NCBI RefSeq assembly: GCF_932526225.1
Contig: NC_064043.1
Location: 15,124,085 to 15,188,084, forward strand
Direction: 5' to 3'
Length of the DNA stretch: 64,000 bases
Source: Nematostella vectensis
Lineage: Eukaryota; Cnidaria; Anthozoa; Actiniaria; Edwardsiidae
The position numbers and the translations under genes are program-made. The notes under the pieces are model-generated. The model had not been told where the DNA came from, ran no database searches, and saw only the letters and a program-made list of their open reading frames with translations. Positions within the stretch are counted from its first letter, which is position 1; each line of letters begins with the position of its first letter. Positions 13,101 to 28,100 of this stretch are shown one piece after another.

Positions 13101-16100
13101 GTCCTGTACCTGCTGCATGTGTTTGTCCCGGATGATTTGCCCCGTACCTGATGCATGTGTTTGTCCCGGATGATTTGCCCCGCACGTGATGCATGTGTTT
13201 GTCCCGGATGATTTGTCCTGTACCTGCTGCATGTGTTTGTCCAGGATGATTTGCTCCGTACCTGCTGCATGTGTTTGTCCCGGATGATTTGCCCCGCACA
13301 TGCTGCATGTGTTTGTCCAGGATGATTTCCCCACTAACCTGCTGCATGTGTTTGTCCAGGATGATTTGCCCCGTACCTGCTGCAAGTGTTTGTCCCGGAT
13401 GATTTGTCCTGTACCTGCTGCATGTGTTTGTCCAGGATGATTTCCCCACTAACCTGCTGCATGTGTTTGTCCCGGATGATTTGCCCCGTACCTGCTGCAT
13501 GTGTTTGTCCCGGATGATTTGCCCAGTACCTGATGCATGTGTTTGTCCCGGATGATTTGCCCCGTACCTGATGCATGTGTTTGTCCCGGATGATTTGCCC
13601 CGTACCTGCTGCATGTGTTTGTCCCGGATGATTTGCCCCGTACCTGCTGCATGTGTTTGTCCCGGATGATTTGCCGCACGATGCGTTTCCACCTGGTCGT
13701 GATGTTACGGATGTGCATACGACTGATGGTAGCTGCATCAGTGGAGACGGCGGGCCGAAGCACATTGAAAAGGAAGCGGCAGCGCTCTAGCGCCGGGAGG
13801 CACACCTCGTCGTAAGACCGGGACGACTCCTGCCGCGCCTGTATTAAGTGCCAGGTGTTAGGTAAATAACACTAGTGGTCTATTATCAATGCTGTATTCC
13901 GATTGGTCGGCCAACTAGCAGGCTATGAGTTATAGCCAGTCAGTAGCAAAAAGTGCTGGATGCCCAGCTGGATGGAAAGCACAGGTCGTGTAACGCTAAC
14001 CTTGATGAGTGCGCACTTGGCTTGATGCACCACTTTGAGGACCTCGGACAAAGGCTTGTTAATGGTGATAGGTGTGAGTCCGGGACTTGGGCCTGGGCCG
14101 GACAAGTCTGGTAGAGAGGTGGATTTGAGGGCGTGGTCCTGCTGGTCAACTAGGCTGAGAGCGGTGCTTCCTGGTTTTACAGAAAAATACTCGCATTATA
14201 ATAATGCACAAGCTTTATTAAACAGTTCACAAAATGTTTAGGATATTAGTGATGATAATGATACAGTATGTGGTCGTGTTGATGACAAAAAAGGTCGTGT
14301 TGATGACAAAAAAGGGATCTTAAGAAACGACGATGGCAACGTGGACGACGGTAGCAAACAATGGAATATGATTCAAAATTCAATAGCAGCACGTGAAAAT
14401 GCATTCTGTCTGATAAATCTGAGCCGTTTTCTGCCAAACCATGACGTGAATACTCCAATATTTGTTTGCCTTATTTATCCTATTGCAACAAAATTGGAAT
14501 GGCCAAGTGCTTACGCATTTTTTGACCTCGTCGTCTAAGCTGTCGTCGTCATCCTTGCTTAAGGTTCCTAATGATGCTGGTGGTAGTAGCTATGGCATGA
14601 CATTGAAAAGGTTAACAGTGAATTGTGAGTGGATTGTGACACTGGAGGTGTTGGTGGCAAAAGTAGTAATTCAATCTTGACCACCACTTACCAACATCTA
14701 GTAGTAATATAATATTGACCACAACTTACCAACATCCAGTAGTAATATAATGTTGACCACCACTTACCAACATCAAATAGTAATATAATCTTGTTCACCA
14801 CTTACCAACATTCCGTAATAATATAGTGTTGACCACCACTTACCAACATCCAGTAGTAATATAGTGTTGACCACCACTTACCAACATCAAATAGTAATAT
14901 AGTGTTGACCACCACTTACCAACATCCAGTAGTATTATAATATTGACCACAACTTACCAACACCAAATAGTAATATAGTGTTGACCACAACTTACCAACA
15001 TCCAGTAGTAATATAGTGTTGAACACAACTTACCAACATCCAGTAGTAATATATTGTTAACTACCACTTACCAACATCCAGTATTAATATAATGTTGACA
15101 ACCACTGACCAACATCCAGTAGTAATATAATCTTGTTCACCACTTACCAACATCCAGTAGTAATATAATGTTGACCACCACTTACCAACATCCAGTATTA
15201 ATATAATGTTGACCACCTCTTACCAACATCCAGTATTAATATAATGTTGACCACCACTTACCAACATCCAGTATTAATATAATGTTGACCACCACTGACC
15301 AACATCCAGTAGTAATATAAGGTTGACCACCACTGACCAACATCCAGTAGAAATATAATGTTGACTGACCAACATCCAGTAGTAATATAATGTTGACCAC
15401 AACTTACCAACATTCAGTAGTAATATAATGTTGACCACCACTTACCAACATCAAATAGTAATATAATCTTGTTCACCACTTACCAACATTCTGTAGTAAT
15501 ATAGTGTTGACCACCACTTACCAACATCCAGTAGTAATATAATGTTGACCACCACTTACCAACATCCAGTATTAATATAATGTTGACCACCACTTACCAA
15601 CATCCAGTATTAATATAATGTTGACCACCACTTACCAACATCCAGTACAAATATAGTGTTGACCACCACTTACCAACATCCAGTAGTAATATAGTGTTGA
15701 TCACAACTTACCAACATCCAGTAGTAATATAGTATTGACCACTACTTACCAACATCCAGTAGTAATATAATGTTGACCACCACTTACCAACATCCAGTAG
15801 TAATATAGTGTTGACCACCACTTACCAACACCAGTAGTAATATAGTGTTGAACACTACTTACCAACATCCAGTAGTAATATAGTGTTGACCACCACTTAC
15901 CAGCATCCAGTAGTATTATAATGTTGACCACCACTTACCAACACCAGTAGTAATATAGTGTTGACCACCACTTACCAACATCCAGTAGTAATATAATATT
16001 GACTGACCAAAATTTAGTTTTAATATAATGTTGACCACCACTTACCAACATCCAGTAGTAATATAATGTTGACCACCACTTACCAACATCAATTACAAAT

Positions 16101-19100
16101 ATAGTGTTGACCACCACTTACCAACATCCAGTAGTAATATAATGTTGACTGGCCAACATCCAGTAGTAATAAAATGTTGACCACCACTTACCAACATCCA
16201 GTAGTAATAAAATTTTGACCACCACTTACCAACATCCAGAAGTAATATATTGACCACCACTTACCAACATCGGAAGTAATATAATGTTGACCACCACTTA
16301 CCAACATCCAGTAGTAATATTATATTGACCACCACTTACCAACATCCAGTAGTAATATTATATTGAACACAACTTACCAACATCCAGTAGTAATTTATTG
16401 ATGACCAACACTTACCAACATCCAGTAGTAATATAATGTTGACCACCACTGACCAACATCCAGTAGTAATATAATGTTGACTGACCAACATCCAGTAGTA
16501 ATATAATGTTGACTGACCAACATCCAGTAGTAATATAATGTTGACCACCACTTACCAACATCCAGTATTAATATAATGTTGACCACCACTTACCAACATC
16601 CAGTAGTAATATAATGTTGATCACAACTTACCAACATCCAGTAGTAATATAATGTTGACCACCACTTACCAACATCCAGTACAAATATAGTGTTGACCAC
16701 CACTTACCAACATCCAGTAGTAATATAATGTTGACCACCACTTACCAACATCCAGTACAAATATAGAGTTGACCACCACTTACCAACATCCAGTAGTAAT
16801 ATAATGTTGATCACAACTTACCAACATCCAGTAGTAATATAATGTTGACCACCACTTACCAACATCCAGTACAAATATAGTGTTGACCACCACTTACCAA
16901 CATCCAATACAAATATAGTGTTGACCACCACTTACCAACATCCAGTACAAATATAGTGTTGACCACCACTTACCAACATCCAGTAGTAATATAGTGTTGA
17001 TCACAACTTACCAACATCCAGTAGTAATATAGTATTGACCACTACTTACCAGCATCGGTAGTAATAGTGTGGACCACCACTTACCAAGATCCTGGTGTTT
17101 CATGAGGCAGACCATGAGCAGTCTGCCAACCTTCTCAACAGGGTGATCCGCAGCAAACTCGATAGGCAGGACAAGTCGCTTTTGGCGGCAGTACCGCTCT
17201 ACTATGGAGAGAAACTTGAGTGCGGTGGGATCCTCCACCTTGGTGTCGGACAGGGCCAGCAGGAAGGGCTTACATGGGTCGCCTGTGGAAGTTGGCTGGG
17301 TAAACTGCTCGATCTTCTCATCTTTGGAATCTTTATCTCGGCTCCTGGTAGGAGGAAAAGTCAGAATAACTTGATAATATAAGGCAAATGGAATGTGAAA
17401 AGCTAATTAGACAAGCAAGCAAGCCAATTTTTTCTCGTGTGAATAAAGAAGTTCATGGTCTAGCACACCTTGTGTGTTAAGATAGGTTGCTTTAAAGGCT
17501 AGCGCAATTTGAGTTACGAAAAGTTACTTCATAGTCTAGTATACTTTGTAAGTAAAGATAAATTGCTTTACAGTCTAGCGCACTTTGTGTGTGAAGATAA
17601 GTTGCTTGATTGTCTAGCGTACCTTTTCTTGTATGCCTGTTCTACAAAAGCAGGCTCCACGCCACCAGCAAAGAAGTCCGCTGACAGCCACTTATCATTC
17701 TCCTCTTCCTCGGGCGATACCGGCATGCTTTGCACGAGATGATGCGAATAAAGGCCGAGAAGCAGGCCGAGGGTTCGTTCAGAGTCGATCAGAGGTGACG
17801 ATACGGTCAGCGCACTGTCTAAGGCGAATTCCTGCTCGGGCTGAAACAAAATGCATATTTAATTGATGTTAAGGCACTGTCTAAAGCGAACGCTGCTTTC
17901 TAAATTAATTCAGTATCCGTGAGCATCTGCGAGGTGAGGCTTTGTGCGTCTTATGTTATTGAGGTGTAATGCGAGCACAAGCAAGGAAAATGGATGGCAA
18001 AATCTGAGGAATTTCTGTGCCTCTGACGGTAAAGGACAAAAGAGTTTACAGGTATAATAGTGGGAAAATGTACTTGAGGTGAAGAGAGCTAAGCACGAAC
18101 TTTTTTACAACGGTACTTTTCCACATCGATTCACATACAAGACAGTGCGGAAACAACATGGAGAGCTAAGCCCCCACATTTGTTTTATCATAGTGCTTTT
18201 CCCCATCGATACACATACAAGACAGTGTGAAGATTGTTGTGAATTTGTGTCACTTACCTCTACGAATGTACCGACAAGGTGATCCTGCATCATCATGCGA
18301 GCCTCATACGAATGATTCGCTTCTTCGAATGCCTTAGTTGCGTCACATGCTACAAGATGAAAAGGTTAATTATACTTTTATACATACTACAAGTTACGCT
18401 ACATACTACAAGTTAAGCTCGAAACTACAAGTTACGCTACATACTACAAGGTACGCTACATACTACAAGGTACGCTACATACTACAAGTTACGATACATA
18501 CTACAAGTTACGATACATACTACAAGGTACGCTACATACTGCAAGGTACGCTACACACTACAATGTACGCTACATACTACAAGGTACGATACATACTACA
18601 ATGTACGCTACATACTACAAGTTACGATACATACTACAAGGTACGCTACATACTACAAGGTACGCTACATACTACAAGGTACGCTACATACTACAAGGTA
18701 CGATACATACTACAAGTTACGCTACATACTACAAGTTACGCTACATACTACAAGGTACGCTACATACTACAAGGTACGCTAGGTACTCAAGGTAGGCTAG
18801 ATACTACAAGTTACGCTAGATACTACAAGTTACGCTACATACTACAAGGTACGCTACATACTACAAGGTACGATACATACTACAAGTTACGCTACATACT
18901 ACAAGGTACGATACATACTACAAGGTACGCTACATACTACAAGTTACGCTACATGCTACAAGGTACGATACATACTACAAGTTACGCTACATACTACAAG
19001 GTACGCTAGATACTACAAGGTACGCTACATACTACAAGGTACGCTAGATACTACAAGTTACGATACATACTACAATGTACGCTACATACTACAAGGTACG

Positions 19101-22100
19101 CTAGATACTACATGTTACGATACATACTACAATGTACGCTACATACTACAAGGTACGCTACATACTACAAGGTACGATACATACTACAAGGTACGATACA
19201 TACTACAAGTTACGCTACATACTACAAGTTACGCTACATACTACAAGTTACGCTACATACTACAAGGTACGCTACATACTACAAGGTACGCTACATACTA
19301 CAAGGTACGCCACATACTACAAGGTACGATACATACTACAAGGTACGATACAAACTACAAGGTACGATACATACTACAAGGTACGCTACATACTACAAGG
19401 TACGCTACATACTACAAGTTACGCTACATACTACAAGGTACGCTACATACTACAAGGTACAATACATACTACAATGTACGCTACATACTACAAGGTACGA
19501 TACATACTACAAGTTACGCTACATACTACAAGGTACGCTACATACTACAAGGTACGCTACATACTACAAGGTACGCTACATACTACAAGGTACGCTACAT
19601 ACTACAAGTTACGCTACATACTACAAGGTACGCTACATACTACAAGGTACGCTACATACTACAATGTACGCTACATACTACAAGGTACAATACATACTAC
19701 AATGTACGCTACATACTACAAGTTACGATACATACTACAAGGTACGATACATACTACAAGGTACGCTACATACTACAAGTTAAGCTACATACTACAAGTT
19801 ACGCTACATACTACAAGGTACGATACATACTACAATGTACGCTACATACTACAAGTTACGCTACATACTACAAGGTACGCTACATACTACAAGTTACGCT
19901 ACATACTACAAGGTACGCTACATACTACAAGGTACGCTACATACTACAAGTTACGCTACATACTACAAGGTACGCTACATACTACAAGTTACGCTACATA
20001 CTACAATGTACGCTACATACTACAAGGTACGATACATACTACAAGGTACGATACATACTACAAGGTACGATACATACTACAAGGTATGATACATACTACA
20101 AGGTATGCTACATACTACAAGGTACGCTACATACTACAAGGTACGCTACATACTACAAGGTACGCGACATACTACAAGTTACGCTACATACTACAAGGTA
20201 CGCTACATACTACAAGGTACGCTACATACTACAAGTTACGCTACATACTACAAGGTACGCTACATACTACAATGTACGCTACATACTACAAGGTATGCTA
20301 CATACTACAAGGTACGCTACATACTACAAGGTACGCTACATACTACAAGTTACGCTACATACTACAAGGTACGCTACATACTACAAGGTACGCTACATAC
20401 TACAAGGTACGATACATACTACAATGTACGATACATACTACAAGGTACGATACATACTACAATGTACGCTACATACTACAAGTTACGCTACATACTACAA
20501 GGTACGATACATACTACAAGGTACGCGACATACTACAAGTTACGCTACATACTACAAGGTACGCTACATACTACAAGGTACGCTACATACTACAAGTTAC
20601 GCTACATACTACAAGGTACGCTACATACTACAATGTACGCTACATACTACAAGGTACGATACATACTACAAGGTACGATACATACTACAAGGTATGATAC
20701 ATACTACAAGGTATGCTAGAAGTTACGCTACATACTACGGTTGGCTTTTGCATGAGTGATTGACAAGTCTGATCCATCAATACTGCAATACCGCCAATAG
20801 GTCACGTGACTAACCCAAAATACTGCTATACGCTATATGGGTAGAATGTCGCGCAACACGTGAGGCTGGTGTTTAGGTTTTAACCTTAAAAGGGTTGATC
20901 GATACCTTTTGCCTCACCTGCATACTTCTGTAGTAGCGACTCCCCACACGGAGCCTGGTAAGGAAACAACGCAAAGTGTTATTTATATTTGTCATATTTA
21001 AAATGCTAGGTGCTTCTTTACATGGTTTGTCAGCCGCCATTTTGTTATCGTATCATCCATCTCCATCGGCTGATGTGAGGAAGATGTCACAATATTTTCG
21101 ATTGAAATTGTTTTTGGAGTATAAAACTTGTTTTAGATATTGTTATTTCAAGATTTTATTACATAGTTCATATTGCTAGAGAGTCTCTAATAAGCCGACT
21201 TTTTGTCTTACTACCTAAATAGAGTGCAAGAGAGCATCCATCTTCATCGGGTGATGAGAGGAAGCTATAAAACACAGATGGCTTTTTGTATACACTGCAA
21301 GGAGCCTAGACGGGATGGTCGATTTGAATACTAAGGACATATTGGAGAAACTTTGCCCAGACGACAGAGATGATGCCGATAACTTGAGGCGAATCTTATT
21401 GATATTATAGTTGCAGCTGATGGTGTTTCTATATCCATTACATTTTCCTGATGTCAAAGTTATCGGCCTCTGTTTTTCGCGAGAACAGGTCCAGACATAC
21501 CTCTTCCTTGAAGTCCTTGAGGTCGTAGACCTTGCCGTGGATAACGACCCACATGCCCCCCTCCTTGTTATGGTTCTCAAGGTCTTCGGGGCGTATCAAC
21601 GTCAGGCTTCCAGTCTCGCCGTATCGACGTGCTGGGGTTGGGCTACCTGTGGACGCCACATCGATAAGGATTAATAAAAATAGCACGCGTGCATAATTAC
21701 CTATGGGACTTACCTATTCAGGCCATGTGAGGTCCTTCTTATAACAAGACCTACCTATCCCATCAGGCCATGCGAGGTCCACCTTATAACTAGATCTACC
21801 TATCCCATCAGGCCATGCGAGGCCCACCTCATAACAAGACCTACTATCCCACCAGGTTATGCGAGGTCTACCTCATAACAAGACCTACCTATCCCACCAG
21901 GCCATGCGAAATCCTCCTCATAACAAGACCTACCTATCCCACCAGGCCATGCGAAATCCTCCTCATAACAAGACCTACCTATCCCACCAGGCCATGCGAG
22001 ATCCTCCTCATAACAAGACCTACCTATCCAACCAGGCCATGCGAGATCCTCCTCATAACAAGACCTACCTATCCAACCAGGCCATGCGAAATCCTCCTCA

Positions 22101-25100
22101 TAACAAGACCTACCTATCCCACCAGGCCATGCGAGATCCTCCTCATAACAAGACCTACCTATCCCACCAGGCCATGCGAAATCCTCCTCATAACAAGACC
22201 TACCTATCCCACCAGGCCATGCGAAATCCTCCTCATAACAAGACCTACCTATCCCACCAGGCCATGCGAGATCCTCCTCATAACAAGACCTACCTATCCA
22301 ACCAGGCCATGCGAGATCCTCCTCATAACAAGACCTACCTATCCCACCAGGCCATGCGAAATCCTCCTCATAACAAGACCTACCTATCCCACCAGGCCAT
22401 GCGAGATCCTCCTCATAACAAGACCTACCTATCCCACCAGGCCATGCGAGATCCTCCTCATCTTCCTTGGTAACACCCGGGGCAAGTTTATTAAACTTGT
22501 CGAGAAGGTCAAGTAGGCCAGCCAGAGCCTGGACAATATGAGCGGTGTCTAGAACCATTGGCAGTGACGTCTGGAGCAGGACAACACAGACCAGGAGCTC
22601 GGGCAGCAGCACGCCCGTGTATTCTCCCTGCACAAGCTGGGAAGCGGCCACGTAGTAACGAGGTCCATTCGCTGCCAAGGAGCATGCAACGGGCAATACC
22701 TCGGCGACATGGGCACACACTAGTGAGGTGTACTTACGCAGAAGGCATGCTGCACTTATCTGCTTCTTGGATGGAGCAGCGGCGGAACCTGGATTAAGGA
22801 GATACTAAGCATGTGGAAACACACTTTTTACATAAACAGCATAACTATATGTAAACATGGAATAATCAACCCCCACTGTTGAATCAACCTTTTGTAAACT
22901 TGGAAATAATCAATCACGTGTTTACACAGCATAATCACCATTACCATCACCATTACCTACAAACCATGGGTTTTCCTCGACCTGACCAGACACTCGCCAT
23001 TACCAACAAACCTGCATCAGTTTTCATCCAGAAACCATAACCTACAAACCATGGGTTTTCTTTCAGACAATCACCATTACCTACAAACCATGGGTTTTCA
23101 TCCAGACACAATCACCTACAAACCATAAGTTTTCCTCCAGACACTCACCATTACCTACAAACCATGGGTTTTCCTCGCCATCGTCACTCATGAAGAAGTT
23201 GCCGATCAACAGACGCTGCAGCTTAAGTAGCAGCTCCACAGTAACCGGTTGTGGTGGCTGGGTGTACGGCCACTGCATCTTGGGTGGACGAACAAACAGC
23301 TCTTTGAATGCAGCCAGTGTTTGGGTACAAGACGTCTTGAGTAACTGAGAAAAAAGGGGTAATAGGGTCTCAGCTGAGAAAAGAGAGAATAAGGCTGCAA
23401 TTACTGTGATATAATATGTTCTCTGGTTTGGGTACAGTAATTGTACAGTAAAGGTTAACGAACTGGGACTGTTCATAGCTTTTTTGGGATAAGTTGTGTA
23501 ACCCTTTCATTACTATTACGCCCTGAGATGCCCGTAAAATATAGGCCCAACTCCAAAACGTCAGAAATGCAAACCAAACATCACCAGACCCGGATACTTA
23601 TGGATTCCTCCAAGCCATAGACGACCTTCAAAAGCGCATCCAAGCAATGTAATAAAATAGACTCTATTGTCAAAATATCAACCTTGATTTCTGACCAATT
23701 CGTAAACAAATGCTTAAACGCAGAAACATTTCTTACCAAAAAAGACACAAAATTCCGAACTACAAATAGAGACAAGCAAACACAGATCAAGTCACAAATA
23801 CCTTTATTGTATTCCGTCAGGTCCCAGCCATCAGCCACAATAATCAATGCTAAAACCTCCATTAGAAGCGAGTCACCATCTTTAGGCTATATTGGATGCC
23901 TGCACTGCATCATGGGAGTCTTGGAAATACCTTGACAGAGAGGCGGGCAAACTCCCCCCCCCAATAATCATAACAGTTTTTTTATAAGTCTCTTTGCCCA
24001 TAGCCAAACAAAACATTTCCAGGTCCAAGGAACCCAGAATAAGCCTGAAAACAATTTTTGAATAAGGTTGGGTAGCAAAGAGGGCCCACAATGGAGAGTA
24101 TGAGGCCATTCACTAGAAAATTTCTTTATCACTCGGTAAAGCTCAAACAAGGAATTATCCCAGTGAATCAACCTCAGCGTGCAAACATCCATAAGCACAG
24201 CATTAATTATGCCCAAATAGACTTCATGACGTCCTAAGGCACTCTCCAGATGTGAAAAAAGCTGTAATTTTAAGCAAATTACAAGCAAAACTGTTGTAAG
24301 CAACAGGCTGTAGCAGTGCCGTCGCTAGAAAGAAAAGGCACCGCAGTGCATTGTTGGAAACTTCAAGGCATACCGTCTTGAGTCAGAGGTAGCTTAGCTT
24401 AACTGATATTGTTGGACTTGAAATAGGGGGGGGAGGTTTCTGTTTTCAGTCTGTTTTTCTTACTATTTTACTCAAAAGTACCCAGGAGTGAAAGGGGTAA
24501 GGTAGGGTAGTGGTGTGCTGTTGTTTGTGTTGTCAGATGTTGTGTAAGGTAGGGTAGAGGTGTGCTGTTGTTTGTGTTATCAGATGTTGTGTAAGGTAGG
24601 GTAGAGGTGTGCTGTTTTTTTGTGTTGTCAGATGTTGTGTAAGGTAGGGTAGAAGTGTGCTGCTGTTTGTGTTATCAGATGTTGTGTAAGGTAGGGTAGA
24701 GGTGTGCTGTTGTTTGTTTGTGTTGTCAGATGTTGTGTAAGGTAGGGTAGAGGCGTGCTGTTGTTCGTTTGTGTTGTCAGATGTTGTGTAAGGTAGGGTA
24801 GAGGTGTGCTGTTGTTTGTTTGTGTTGTCAGATGTTGTGTAAGGTAGGGTAGAGGTGTGCTGTTGTTTGTGTTATCAGATGTTGTGTAAGGTAGGGTAGA
24901 AGTGTGCTGTTGTTTGTGTTGTCAGATGTTGTGTAAGGTAGGGTAGAGGTGTGCTGTTGTTTGTTTGTGTTGTCAGATGTTGTGTAAGGTAGGGTAGAGG
25001 TGTGCTGTTGTTTGTTTGTGTTATCAGATGTTGTGTAAAGTAGGGTAGAGGTGTGCTGTTGTTTGTTTGTGTTGTCAGATGTTGTGTAAGGTAGGGTAGA

Positions 25101-28100
25101 GGTGTGCTGTTGTTTGTGTTATCAGATGTTGTGTAAGGTAGGGTAGAGGTGTGCTGTTTGTTTGTGTTGTCAGATGTTGTGTAAGGTAGGGTAGAAGTGT
25201 GCTGTTGTTTGTGTTATCAGATGTTGTGTAAGGTAGGGTAGATGTGTGCTGTTGTTTGTTTGTGTTGTCAGATGTTGTGTAAGGTAGGGTAGAGGCGTGC
25301 TGTTGTTCGTTTGTGTTGTCAGATGTTGTGTAAGGTAGGGTAGAGGTGTGCTGTTGTTTGTTTGTGTTGTCAGATGTTGTGTAAGGTAGGGTAGAAATGT
25401 GCTGTTGTTTGTGTTATCAGATGTTGTGTAAGGTAGGGTAGAGGTGTGCTGTTGTTTGTATTATCAGATGTTGTGTAAGGTAGGGTAGAGGTGTGCTGTT
25501 GTTTGTGTTGTCAGATGTTGTGTAAGGTAGGGTAGAGGTGTGCTGTTATTTGTGTTATCAGATGGTGTGTAAAGTAGGGTAGAGGTGTGCTGTTGTTTGT
25601 TTGTGTTATCAGATGTTGTGTAAAGTAGGGTAGAGGTGTGCTGTTGTTTGTATTATCAGATGTTGTGTAAGGTAGGGTAGAGGTGTGCTGTTGTTTGTGT
25701 TATCAGATGTTGTGTAAGGTAGGGTAGAGGTGTGCTGTTGTTTGTATTATCAGATGTTGTGTAAGGTAGGGTAGAGGTGTGCTGTTGTTTGTGTTGTCAG
25801 ATGTTGTGTAAGGTAGGGTAGAGGTGTGCTGTTGTTTGTGTTATCAGATGTTGTGTAAGGTAGGGTAGAGGTGTGCTGTTGTTTGTGTTATCAGATGTTG
25901 TGTAAGGTAGGGTAGAGGTGTGCTGTTGTTTGTGTTATCAGATGTTGTGTAAGGTAGGGTAGAGGTGTGCTGTTGTTTGTATTATCAGATGTTGTGTAAA
26001 GTAGGGTAGAGGTGTGCTGTTGTTCGTTTGTGTTGTCAGATGTTGTGTAAGGTAGGGTAGAGGTGTGCTGTTGTTTGTATTATCAGATGTTGTGTAAGGT
26101 AGGGTAGAGGTGTGCTGCTGTTTGTATTATCAGATGTTGTGTAAGGTAGGGTAGAGGTGTGCTGTTGTTTGTTTGTGTTGTCAGATGTTGTGTAAGGTAG
26201 GGTAGAGGTGTGCTGTTGTTTGTGTTATCAGATGTTGTGTAAGGTAGGGTAGAGGTGTGCTGTTGTTTGTTTGTGTTGTCAGATGTTGTGTAAGGTAGGG
26301 TAGAGGTGTGCTGTTATTTGTGTTATCAGATGTTGTGTAAGGTAGGGTAGAGGTGTGCTGTTGTTTGTGTTGTCAGATGTTGTGTAAGGTAGGGTAGAGG
26401 TGTGCTGTTGTTTGTGTTATCAGATGTTGTGTAAGGTAGGGTAGAGGTGTGCTGTTGTTTGTGTTATCAGATGGTGTGTAAAGTAGGGTAGAGGTGTGCT
26501 GTTGTTTGTGTTGTCAGATGTTGTGTAAGGTAGGGTAGAGGTGTGCTGTTGTTTGTGTTATCAGATGGTGTGTAAAGTAGGGTAGAGGTGTGCTGTTGTT
26601 TGTTTGTGTTATCAGATGTTGTGTAAAGTAGGGTAGAGGTGTGCTGTTGTTTGTATTATCAGATGTTGTGTAAGGTAGGGTAGAGGTGTGATGTTGTTTG
26701 TGTTGTCAGATGTTGTGTAAGGTAGGGTAGAGGTGTGCTGTTGTTTGTGTTATCAGATGTTGTGTAAGGTAGGGTAGAGGTGTGATGTTGTTTGTGTTAT
26801 CAGATGTTGTGTAAGGTAGGGTAGAGGTGTGCTGTTGTTTGTGTTATCAGATGTTGTGTAAGGTAGGGTAGAGGTGTGCTGTTGTTTGTGTTGTCAGATG
26901 TTGTGTAAGGTAGGGTAGAGGTGTGCTGTTGTTTGTTTGTGTTGTCAGATGTTGTGTAAGGTAGGGTAGAGGTGTGCTGTTGTTTGTGTTATCAGATGTT
27001 GTGTAAGGTAGGGTAGAGGTGTGCTGTTGTTTGTGTTATCAGATGTTGTGTAAGGTAGGGTAGAGGTGTGCTGTTGTTTGTTTGTGTTGTCAGATGTTGT
27101 GTAAGGTAGAATAGAGGCGTGCTGTTGTTTGTTTGTGTTATCAGATGTTGTGTAAGGTAGGGTAGAGGTGGTTTCTGTTTGATTGATTGTTATATTACCT
27201 GTTGAGTAAGATAGAGTAGCGGAATGGCGGTGATGCTTTCCTTGGTATCTATGCCCAGGTCCTTTTCCCCCGTGTAGCAGCTCGTCTCCTGGTCAATAGC
27301 ATTCTCTAGAGCCTGTTCCAGACTTCCCTCGGCCATCAGGCTGGATATCAGCAGGTTGATCATGAACTTCCTCCCAGTCTGCTGAGTGCTTTGCCGGTCA
27401 CCCGCTACATACAGACATAGGTCACATATCATCCAATACAGAGGTAGTGAGGGGCAGTTTGTCATATGCCACAAGGGTTGGGAGGGGATAGTTTGTCACA
27501 TGTGTGGGGCTGGTTTATGCGCTCATATATCTACTAAGGAAAGAAGAATATGACAAATGATATGCTTGTATAGGGATTGCAAAAGGACTCAAACGGATTC
27601 AGGGAGTGTGCAGTCAAAGGTATCATATAGGAAAAGGATAGCGTCTGACGATCCATCCATAAGAAATGGGCCACTTTTTGGAGGCCAAATGGAAACCGTG
27701 CACCCTGTTCACCCCCCTGTGCACTCGTCTGGTGTGTATGGGGAGTTGTAAATTATGCCATGTTTAACCCATTTCTGGATCAATTCCACGCTTTCTCTTT
27801 CCTTTTTTGTGGTATTTCGACAGATCTCCATCACTGTCCACGGGCTATAGGATAATCTGACTCCGAAATGAAGTCTAATGTCTTGTTAGTGTTGAATAAA
27901 GCACGTAACAACGCAAATCCAACCCCCAACGCTCTCAGCTGGGACTGCTTTGGACTGCTTTGGTCATCACAAGGGAAATGTACACAAAAGCGTAAATAAA
28001 CCTAGCAAGAATCTATTTGATAAAATGCTCTTCGCTGACTTTTCTGGGGCTTTTCTGTAAAATTTTATTGAAGGCAAGAGTGAAACTTTGAATTTAACTA

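Noticed and set aside
10555-13692. Several long overlapping minus-strand open frames (GANHPGQTH repeats)
   Set aside because: The 38-bp unit stays open in all three registers; the overlapping frames are the same DNA read in different phases.
18338-20759. Long plus-strand open frames ([12 protein letters not shown] repeats)
   Set aside because: Period of 19 residues equals three 19-bp units; antisense to HERC2 and inside an intron.
23581-24303. Protein-coding remnant in HERC2 intron 13
   Set aside because: Two open stretches look faintly protein-like ([12 protein letters not shown]), but no family could be assigned with confidence and there are stops between them.
2771-27175. CRISPR array
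   Set aside because: Units are contiguous without unique spacers, the genome is eukaryotic and no cas genes are present.
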